Assembly (NCBI GenBank): GCA_030630905.1
Contig: DAOVMB010000036.1
Location: 1-11,801, forward strand
Direction of reading: 5' to 3'
Source of the DNA: Sedimentisphaerales bacterium
GTDB lineage: Bacteria; Planctomycetota; Phycisphaerae; Sedimentisphaerales; Anaerobacaceae
Length of the DNA stretch: 11,801 nt
Shown here: positions 6,319 through 11,801 of the stretch, in pieces
How positions within the stretch are numbered: position 1 is the first letter of the stretch
Layout of the letters: every line of letters begins with the position of its first letter
Program-made: the position numbers and the translations under genes
Notes under the pieces: generated by a model
Seen by the model: only the letters and a program-made list of their open reading frames with translations
Told to the model about the DNA's origin: nothing
The model's database searches: none

Positions 6319-8760
6319 GTGAACACAAGATTTGTAATTGGGCTTACAGCTATCGTACTTGGGATGTGTTTGGCAATTAGTCCCGGAGAGTCGGATGCCG
6401 CAACCGGGCATGCAAAGAAGGATTATCCGGTGCAGCCCGTACCCTTTACAGATGTTCGGATTGCCGATGAATTTTGGTCGCACCGCCTGGAGGCAAACCG
6501 GAAGGTTTCGATTCCGTTTGCTTTCAGCCAGTGCGAGCAGACCGGGCGAATCGACAATTTTGCCATCGCCGGCGGCCTGATGGAAGGCGAACATCGCGGC
6601 GATTGTCCCTTCGATGATACGGATCCGTACAAGATTCTCGAAGGCGCCGCGTATTCGCTGAGCGTGCATCCCGATCCAAAGCTTGAGAAGTACCTGGATG
6701 ATCTGATTGTCAAGATCGCCGCAGCACAGGAACCCGACGGCTACTTGTTCACCTGCCGGACAAACAATCACAGGAGACTTCTCAACTGGTTCGGCGAGCA
6801 GCGCTGGTCGAAACTCGGAGGCAGTCATGAACTATACAACATGGGCCATCTTTACGAGGCGGCAGTTGCACACTACCGGGCCACGGGCAAACGAACGCTG
6901 CTGAATGTTGCTGTTAAGAATGCCGATTTTCTGGACCAGGTATTCGGGCCAGGCAGGAATGAAACTGCACCGGGCCACCAGATTATCGAGATGGGTTTGG
7001 CCAGACTCTACCGGGCGACTGGAAATGAGAAATACTTAAAATTGGCCAGGTTCTTTCTCGAAACGCGCGGGCCAGGGCAAAGCCCATACAACCAGTCACA
7101 CGAAAAGGTGATCGAGCAAAGTGAAGCCGTGGGTCACGCTGTCCGGGCTTCTTATATGTACTGCGGCATGGCGGACGTCGCGGCGCTCACCGGCGACCGG
7201 CGGTACCTTGAGGCAATCGACCGAATCTGGGAAAACGTCGTCACAAAAAAACTGTATCTGACCGGCGGCATCGGCGCCACAAGCTCGGGCGAAGCGTTCG
7301 GCAAGAATTATGAGTTGCCCAACGCAACCGCCTACTGCGAAACCTGCGCGGCAATCGGCAATGTCATGTGGAATCACCGGATGTTCCTGTTTCACGGCGA
7401 CGCAAAATACATCGACGTTCTGGAGCGGACGCTCTACAACGGGCTGATCTCAGGAGTATCTCTGACCGGCGACGGTTTCTTCTATCCAAATCCGCTCGAA
7501 TCGCACGGCCAGCATAAGCGCAGCCCTTGGTTCAGCTGCGCCTGCTGTCCCGGCAACATGACCCGTTTCATCGCCTCCGTTCCCGGATACATGTACGCCC
7601 AGGATGGCCCCGTCTTATACGTCAACCTGTTTGCCGCCGGCTCGGCGGAGATCAGGATGCAGGACCACACCGTGCGAATAAAGCAACAAACGCAGTACCC
7701 CTGGAACGGCCGGATCAAAATGACCGTTGATCCAGAGGCTGCCGGGGCATTTGTGATTTGCGTTCGCATTCCGGGCTGGGCGCGGAATCAACCGGTGCCG
7801 GGTGACTTATATCGCTATATGAACCACAGCAATGCACAAGTCAGCCTGAAAGTCAACGGCGAGAAAGTCTCGGCGGACGTGGAGAAAGGCTTTGCACGTA
7901 TTGACCGCACGTGGCGCAAGGGTGATACAATCGAGTTGAATCTTCCTATGCCGGTACGGCGAGTGCTGTCCCATGATAAAGTCGCCGAAAACGTAGGTAA
8001 GGCCGCGATCGAGCGCGGACCGATTGTGTACTGCGCCGAATGGCCGGATAATAATGGTCATGTCCTTAACTGCATCCTGGCGGATGATACAAAACTAACG
8101 AGCGAATACCGCAAGGATTTGCTCAAAGGCCTGACTGTAATTCGCGGCAAAGCGCTGGCGGTAAGTTTCGGTAAAGATGAAAAATCCCTATTGAAGACAG
8201 AGCAGGATTTCATGGCGATCCCCTACTACGCATGGGCGCACCGCGGCACCGGCGAAATGGCGGTCTGGCTGGCGCGCACCCCCCCTGCCGCTCAGCCACT
8301 GACGCCACCGGGAATGATACGGAACTCTTCGTTCGAGCAACAAATCGGCAGCAAGCCCGCCGGATGGGAGATGCAAACGTACGGCGGGCAAGCTGAATTC
8401 GCTCACGTCCGGGAAGGTCGCTCGGGCAAACGATGCGTTTTGATTACCTCCGAACGCGGCGCCGATGCGGGCTGGCTGACCACAGTAACCGTCAAGCCGC
8501 ACTCGCAATACAAGTTATCCGTCTGGATCAAGACGGAAAATCTCGCCGCCGGTTCCGGGAACGGAGCATTATTGAATCTGCACAATATTCAGCCCTTACA
8601 CACGCCGGCTGTCACAGGAACCACAAACTGGACGAAAGTCGAGCTTGAGTTCGATTCGGGCGAAAACGCGACTGTGCAGATCAACTGCCTGTTTGGCGGC
8701 TGGGGTCTGTCGACGGGCAAGGCATGGTTCGACGACCTGAAACTGGAGCTTACCCGCTAA
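6319..8760 (+). CDS. Secreted GH127-family beta-L-arabinofuranosidase with C-terminal CBM-like module
   Basis: The product has 813 residues. It starts with a signal peptide (about 1-28, hydrophobic VIGLTAIVLGMCLAIS, likely cut after SDA) and should act in the periplasm or outside the cell. The body (about 45-650) matches glycoside hydrolase family 127 (formerly DUF1680), which removes beta-L-arabinofuranosyl residues using a Zn-bound cysteine nucleophile. All key residues of the Bifidobacterium HypBA1 model have counterparts: general acid/base Glu325 (in GEAF), zinc ligands Glu341 and Cys343 (in CETC), nucleophile Cys409 and ligand Cys410 (in ACCPGN). The spacing Glu325/Glu341/Cys343 is identical to HypBA1 Glu322/Glu338/Cys340. 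Residues about 658-813 (NSSFEQQ... to AWFDDLKLEL) look like a CBM4/9-type beta-sandwich, so the enzyme probably binds its glycan. Related GH146 enzymes share the chemistry and are the main alternative. It appears to be transcribed from its own promoter. Confidence 0.9.
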   Translation: MNTRFVIGLTAIVLGMCLAISPGESDAATGHAKKDYPVQPVPFTDVRIADEFWSHRLEANRKVSIPFAFSQCEQTGRIDNFAIAGGLMEGEHRGDCPFDDTDPYKILEGAAYSLSVHPDPKLEKYLDDLIVKIAAAQEPDGYLFTCRTNNHRRLLNWFGEQRWSKLGGSHELYNMGHLYEAAVAHYRATGKRTLLNVAVKNADFLDQVFGPGRNETAPGHQIIEMGLARLYRATGNEKYLKLARFFLETRGPGQSPYNQSHEKVIEQSEAVGHAVRASYMYCGMADVAALTGDRRYLEAIDRIWENVVTKKLYLTGGIGATSSGEAFGKNYELPNATAYCETCAAIGNVMWNHRMFLFHGDAKYIDVLERTLYNGLISGVSLTGDGFFYPNPLESHGQHKRSPWFSCACCPGNMTRFIASVPGYMYAQDGPVLYVNLFAAGSAEIRMQDHTVRIKQQTQYPWNGRIKMTVDPEAAGAFVICVRIPGWARNQPVPGDLYRYMNHSNAQVSLKVNGEKVSADVEKGFARIDRTWRKGDTIELNLPMPVRRVLSHDKVAENVGKAAIERGPIVYCAEWPDNNGHVLNCILADDTKLTSEYRKDLLKGLTVIRGKALAVSFGKDEKSLLKTEQDFMAIPYYAWAHRGTGEMAVWLARTPPAAQPLTPPGMIRNSSFEQQIGSKPAGWEMQTYGGQAEFAHVREGRSGKRCVLITSERGADAGWLTTVTVKPHSQYKLSVWIKTENLAAGSGNGALLNLHNIQPLHTPAVTGTTNWTKVELEFDSGENATVQINCLFGGWGLSTGKAWFDDLKLELTR

Positions 8761-8790
8761 AATTTAGACCGAAAATTGTAGAGATTTCTC

Positions 8791-8819
8791 TGGACAGCCT
8801 TGGTAAAGGCTGTTAGAAT
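8791..8819 (+). promoter_or_regulatory. Strong sigma70-type promoter of rpmA
   Basis: TGGACA (8791-8796) and TAGAAT (8814-8819) each match the -35 and -10 consensus at five of six bases, with an optimal 17-base spacer. Transcription would begin near 8826, leaving a leader of about 49 bases before rpmA. A perfect palindrome overlaps the spacer. Confidence 0.65.
8794..8813. promoter_or_regulatory. Perfect 8-bp inverted repeat in the rpmA promoter spacer
   Basis: ACAGCCTT-GGTA-AAGGCTGT is a perfect 8-bp hairpin with a 4-base loop, 33 bases after the GH127 stop codon. It could be the 3'-end hairpin of GH127 mRNA, but only a short T-rich stretch (TGTTTTC at 8824-8830) follows at a distance, so it is a poor intrinsic terminator. 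It also fills the space between the -35 and -10 elements of rpmA and could be an operator. Confidence 0.55.
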
Positions 8820-8860
8820 GATGTTTTCGAGAATTTGATAAGTTTAAGTTTGCATTGATT

Positions 8861-8866
8861 AGAGGT
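8861..8866 (+). promoter_or_regulatory. Ribosome binding site of rpmA
   Basis: AGAGGT lies 8 bases before the ATG at 8875, a good Shine-Dalgarno match that supports the annotated L27 start. Confidence 0.7.
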
Positions 8867-8874
8867 AACTTATT

Positions 8875-9108
8875 ATGGCACATAAAAAGGGACAAGGCTC
8901 TTCGAGAAATGGCAGAGACAGTAATCCGCAGTATAGGGGTGTGAAACTGTACGGCGGCCAGGTGGCCAAAGCCGGCGCGATTATCGTACGACAGTGCGGG
9001 ACGAAATTCTTTCCCGGCAACAACGTCGGCATGGGCAGGGACTATACGCTGTTCGCCACCGCGGATGGAAAGGTGCAATTTCAGGGCCGAAAAATCCACG
9101 TCATCTGA
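8875..9108 (+). CDS. rpmA: 50S ribosomal protein L27
   Basis: The 77-residue product begins MAHKKGQGSSRNGRDS, the conserved L27 N-terminus that reaches the peptidyl-transferase centre, and continues with the family signatures GVKLYGG, AGAIIVRQCGTKFFPG, NVGMGRDYTLFA and DGKVQF. It starts directly at the mature-type MAHKK and lacks the cleavable N-terminal extension seen in Firmicutes. At 77 residues it is slightly shorter than E. coli L27 (85); the C-terminal tail is cut short after the last strand, which is common outside Proteobacteria. It is a structural part of the large subunit. rplU (L21), normally just upstream, is not in the window. obgE follows after a terminator. Confidence 0.97.
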   Translation: MAHKKGQGSSRNGRDSNPQYRGVKLYGGQVAKAGAIIVRQCGTKFFPGNNVGMGRDYTLFATADGKVQFQGRKIHVI

Positions 9109-9129
9109 GAAGAATAAACAATAAACGGT

Positions 9130-9161
9130 AAAAAAAGGATGGTATTTACCATCCTTTTTTT
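9130..9161. terminator. Strong bidirectional intrinsic terminator between rpmA and obgE
   Basis: GGATGGT (9137-9143) and ACCATCC (9148-9154) form a 7-bp stem with an ATTT loop, followed by seven Ts (9155-9161) and preceded by seven As (9130-9136). The A/T flanks extend the stem and allow termination in both directions. It sits 21 bases after the rpmA stop and implies that obgE is transcribed by read-through or from its own promoter. Confidence 0.9.
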
Positions 9162-9176
9162 ATATCGAATTCCGCC

Positions 9177-9204
9177 ACGACATACGACATACGATATACG
9201 ACAT
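9177..9204. repeat. Tandem heptamer repeat in the obgE leader
   Basis: Four head-to-tail copies of the 7-base unit ACGACAT occupy this stretch (the third reads ACGATAT), with a decayed fifth copy, ACAAATA, at 9205-9211. The array ends at the obgE start and occupies the place where a ribosome binding site would be expected. Confidence 0.8.
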
Positions 9205-9213
9205 ACAAATATT

Positions 9214-10209
9214 ATGTTTATAGACCGGGCACAAATCTGGATCAAGGCGGGAGACGGCGGTCACGGCTGTGTCAGCTTTCGGCGAGAAAGATTTATTCCC
9301 AAAGGCGGCCCTGACGGCGGCGACGGCGGGCGCGGAGGCAACGTATATTTCGAGGCCGTTGAAAACATCGATACCCTGTTAGACTTCGCCGGCAAACATC
9401 ACTGGCAGGCCCGGAACGGCCAACCCGGTTCGGGAAACAACAAGCACGGAGCAAATGGCGACGACCTGATCATCAAGGTCCCGCCGGGAACACTAATTTA
9501 CGATACCGACCTGGATTTGCTACTCAAAGATATGAACGAGATAGGACTCAAGGTCCGCGTCTGTCGCAGCGGTAAAGGTGGAAAAGGTAATAAGGCCTTT
9601 GCAACGTCCACCAATCAGACCCCAAGAAATGCCGTGCCGGGCAAAAAGGGCCAGGAAAGAAATATCAGACTCGAATTAAAACTCATTGCCGACGTGGGCT
9701 TGGTTGGAATGCCGAACGCCGGCAAGAGCACTCTCATATCGCGCTGCTCAGCGGCAAGACCGAAAATCGCCGACTATCCTTTCACCACAATCGAGCCGGT
9801 GCTGGGTATTGTCGAGTTGAGCGATTATCGCCGGTATGTGATGGCCGACATTCCCGGCCTGATCGAAGGAGCACACGCCGGAGCCGGCCTCGGCCACGAA
9901 TTCCTCAAGCATATAGAGAGAACAACGCTGCTCGTTCATATACTTGACATCATGCCGACAGACGGCTCGGATCCCGTGGAGAACTACAAAGCCATTCGCA
10001 GCGAATTGGAGAACTACAGCAAGACCTTAGCACAAAAACAAGAAATCATCGTCGCCAACAAAATCGACCTCGATCCGGACGGAATAATCGTAAAAGAATT
10101 GACTGAAAAGCTACAGCAGCCGGTCCACCCAATTTCAGCAGTTACTGGCTCCGGGACGAAAGAGTTGAGCGAATTTCTGTGGCAAAAAGTCAAGAAGCTC
10201 AAAAGCTGA
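9214..10209 (+). CDS. obgE: Obg family GTPase
   Basis: The 331-residue GTPase of the Obg/CgtA family acts in late assembly of the 50S subunit and in stress responses. The N-terminal glycine-rich Obg fold (1-158) shows AGDGGHGCVSFRRE, GGPDGGDGGRGG and the SGKGGKGN turn. The G domain follows with G1 GMPNAGKST (165-173), switch DYPFTT, G3 DIPGLIEGA (212-220), G4 NKID (282-285) and G5 SA (308-309). It ends soon after the G domain, so the optional C-terminal OCT domain of Firmicute Obg is absent. The true start is ATG 9214, giving MFIDRAQIWIKAGDGG in line with the family. A longer frame from 9139 would begin inside the terminator and read through the heptamer repeats. There is no Shine-Dalgarno sequence before 9214, so initiation is probably leader-independent or weak. 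Confidence 0.95.
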   Translation: MFIDRAQIWIKAGDGGHGCVSFRRERFIPKGGPDGGDGGRGGNVYFEAVENIDTLLDFAGKHHWQARNGQPGSGNNKHGANGDDLIIKVPPGTLIYDTDLDLLLKDMNEIGLKVRVCRSGKGGKGNKAFATSTNQTPRNAVPGKKGQERNIRLELKLIADVGLVGMPNAGKSTLISRCSAARPKIADYPFTTIEPVLGIVELSDYRRYVMADIPGLIEGAHAGAGLGHEFLKHIERTTLLVHILDIMPTDGSDPVENYKAIRSELENYSKTLAQKQEIIVANKIDLDPDGIIVKELTEKLQQPVHPISAVTGSGTKELSEFLWQKVKKLKS

Positions 10210-10231
10210 TTCTCTAACCGGCCAAACAAGA

Positions 10232-10260
10232 AAGGCCAAGCCAAAAACCAGCCCGGCCTT
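10232..10260. terminator. Possible terminator between obgE and the convergent gene
   Basis: AAGGCC (10232-10237) pairs with GGCCTT (10255-10260) around a 17-base loop, 22 bases after the obgE stop. The T-tract is poor in both directions, so this is a tentative call for the end of the obgE transcript. Confidence 0.35.
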
Positions 10261-10292
10261 CTATTAGCTTCGCTACTCTCCTTTTCGTGGAG

Positions 10293-11438
10293 CTACTTCC
10301 GTTCTAACAGATGTTGGAACTCTGTTTCATCTTCAATGAACTCAACACGATAATTAGTAAAACCGACATTAATCCCACTTTCCCACACGTCATATACATC
10401 GTACAGGACAATTCTACGGCCTCTCGGCTGGGCAGATGGTTTTAAGTAAATGTAGCTGTTATCGTCGATGCTGGGTAAGTCAAGATCCTGCAAGCTGTTT
10501 GGCCATTGACCCTGTTGATTATCATAAATCGCGCAGGCTTTTAGAATTCGGCCCATATCCGAGGCTGATTTCATCCGGTCATACATTTCGCTATCATATT
10601 GTAGCTCGTATCCGGCGGGTGTCTCAAGGCTGAATAAAGATTCGTCCAATTCTGCATCGAGAACAATTTCATCAGTAATCACATGCGTGGTACGTCCATC
10701 AGCACCAACCATAGTGACTTCCTTGAGCACAGGCAGTAGCGTCTCAGGATCAACCCACATAATAGTTTCAAAGTCTATGACAGGTTCATTGTTTTGGGAA
10801 ACTCCATAGTATCCATTGGGTCCTTTCGGCATCTCCAAACGAAATCCAATTGCCCGTTTACCATTAATTTCCCGACTGCTTATTTCCTTAACAGGCAAAC
10901 CAGGTCCATCTTTGAAGTGTAGAAAATAGTTGTAGTAATTCAGTGTTTGCCGCCTGGCATGACGTACGGTAGCAATCTCTTTTGCCGGGTCTAATATTAG
11001 AGCCATCTCCTCTCGGTGGTCTGAAATCTCGACCTTTCCATCCGGCCATTCAACTCGCATAAAATATGGTTCAAGAACCATATATCGATAAATCGTCTAA
11101 GTTCCTTCCTTAGTAACGGTTAATTTCCAAGTTAAGGTTTTAGCCTTCTCGATATGTTCTAAAACCTGGCCCCAAGCGACACTTGCACCGTCAGGTGAGC
11201 CGCCGAGATAGTTGATACTTACTATTACAGCTATGATTATCGCCGCTGCGGCGGCTATCTTTGTTATTCTATTTTTCATGATCATTCTCCATGTATTTGG
11301 CTCAGCAAAGACTGGTTTTGTTTTTTCAGATTTATTGAACGCTGTTAAAGCATCACTGACAATCCTGTCATCGACTTTCGAGTGGACCGTAACATCTGAT
11401 TTGGCAAACAATCTTTTTATCTTTTCTGCTGAGCTCAT
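10293..11438 (-). pseudogene. Membrane-anchored sigma-partner protein gene split by an in-frame TAG
   Basis: Two minus-strand segments, 11097-11438 (113 codons, then TAG) and 10293-11081 (262 codons from the next ATG), lie in exactly the same frame. Read through the TAG at 11097-11099 they make one product of 381 positions. The N-terminal part (about 1-58, MSSAEKIKRLF...) is cytoplasmic and is followed by one membrane helix (about 60-78, ITKIAAAAAIIIAVIVSINYL). An exported region comes next; residues around the break read TKEGT-stop-TIYRYMVLEP. It has a beta-rich LolA/RseB-like look with WVDPETLLPVLKEV and LDESLFSLETPAGYEL. A last part (about 295-381) begins MGRILKACAIYDNQQGQWPNSLQDL, resembling pseudopilin/DUF1559-style tails. 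Such proteins commonly follow ECF sigma factors in Phycisphaerae; a role as anti-sigma or signalling partner is inferred. The gene starts 2 bases after the sigma-factor stop, implying translational coupling. The TAG may be a real nonsense mutation, a read-through site or a sequencing error. Confidence 0.75.
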
Positions 11439-11440
11439 TT

Positions 11441-11801
11441 CTATATCTCACTATTCAATATCGACCGCAATTTGCGAATTCCGTACCTGTATCGACCCTT
11501 AACTGTATTGACAGAGATGCCGAGTGATTTAGCAATAATCCTGAATCGCATTTGGCCGTGTATGTGCAGCACAATCACTTTTCTTTGCTCATCCGGCAGT
11601 TTGGCCAGCGCCGAGCTTAACAGCCGCAACTCTTCGTTGCAGGTAATGAACTGGCTGGGCTCGCTCGAATCCACGCCTGCCGAGCAAATCCGCTCCGAAT
11701 TGAGGGCCTTGGTCCGGCTGTGTCTTGTCCGCATCAGATCACGCACCCGATTGGCAACGCACCTTGCCAGGTAAGCTTTCAGACTGCCGGTAAGCTTAAA
11801 G
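11441..11801 (-). CDS. ECF-type RNA polymerase sigma factor, N-terminus beyond the window
   Basis: The frame is open to the right edge, so the start and most of region 2 lie outside. The visible 119 residues begin FKLTGSLKAYLARCVANRVRDLMRTR, which matches the end of sigma region 2 (the helix before the linker). A linker of about 35 residues follows, then sigma70 region 4: LPDEQRKVIVLHIHGQ, RIIAKSLGISVNTVKGRYRYGIRKLR, a helix-turn-helix that reads the -35 element. It lacks region 3, as in ECF factors. A GTG at 11746 is an internal codon, not the start. The gene ends TAG at 11441-11443 and the membrane-anchored partner starts at 11438, so the two are co-transcribed. Which signal it responds to cannot be read from the sequence. 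Confidence 0.85.
   Translation of the reverse strand, partial: FKLTGSLKAYLARCVANRVRDLMRTRHSRTKALNSERICSAGVDSSEPSQFITCNEELRLLSSALAKLPDEQRKVIVLHIHGQMRFRIIAKSLGISVNTVKGRYRYGIRKLRSILNSEI

Noticed and set aside
9139..9213. Extended obgE start at 9139
   Set aside because: The extra 25 residues would be encoded by the terminator stem, its T-tract and the heptamer array. The Obg family N-terminus aligns with the ATG at 9214.
11097..11099. TAG as a pyrrolysine or reassigned codon
   Set aside because: TAG ends three neighbouring frames (at 1537, 10293 and 11441), so it works as a normal stop here, and no special insertion element is apparent.
11212..11774. Plus-strand frames opposite the sigma factor and its partner
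   Set aside because: They are antisense shadows. The minus strand shows clear sigma region 4 and a membrane helix.

Overview
The window reads like a chromosomal segment of a planctomycete, most likely of the Phycisphaerae/Sedimentisphaerales type. This is inferred from gene content, not from a marker gene. The clues are a sigma factor paired with a membrane-anchored protein of the MSSAEKIKRLF... type, a two-partner-secretion-type exoprotein with cadherin-like repeats, a GH127 glycosidase with a carbohydrate-binding tail, and a short L27. Coding density is moderate and there is one large empty intergenic region.

Layout, left to right. (1) 27-1433 (+): a complete L-fucose/L-arabinose isomerase-family enzyme. 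(2) A short convergent gap with a perfect GAAA-capped hairpin of the widespread ATTCCCGC/GCGGGAAT repeat type. (3) 1537-5394 (-): a 1285-residue secreted exoprotein with signal peptide, haemagglutination-activity (TPS) domain, four ~94-residue Ca-binding-like cadherin/VCBS repeats and a cysteine-containing helical C-terminal domain. (4) 5395-6318: about 920 bases with no convincing gene, holding divergent upstream regions. (5) 6319-8760 (+): a secreted GH127 beta-L-arabinofuranosidase-type enzyme with all five expected catalytic and zinc residues and a C-terminal CBM4/9-like module. (6) 8875-9108 rpmA (L27) with a near-consensus promoter, closed by a strong intrinsic terminator, then 9214-10209 obgE. 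(7) On the minus strand at the right edge, an ECF-type sigma factor (its N-terminus runs off the window) lies 2 bases upstream of a single-pass membrane protein gene that is split by one in-frame TAG codon.

How the parts relate. GH127 and the sugar isomerase fit the same theme: release of L-arabinose from plant or algal glycans, then isomerisation of an aldose. They are not in one operon, so the link is only suggestive. rpmA-obgE is the usual ribosome-assembly pair, but rplU, its normal upstream partner, is missing here and GH127 sits in its place. The sigma factor and its split partner form a typical two-gene regulatory or envelope-signalling unit. I see no mobile element, CRISPR array, tRNA or rRNA, and no clear novel multi-gene system. 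The most interesting points are the isolated amber codon, the Shine-Dalgarno-less obgE leader made of heptamer repeats, and the perfect palindrome in the rpmA promoter spacer.
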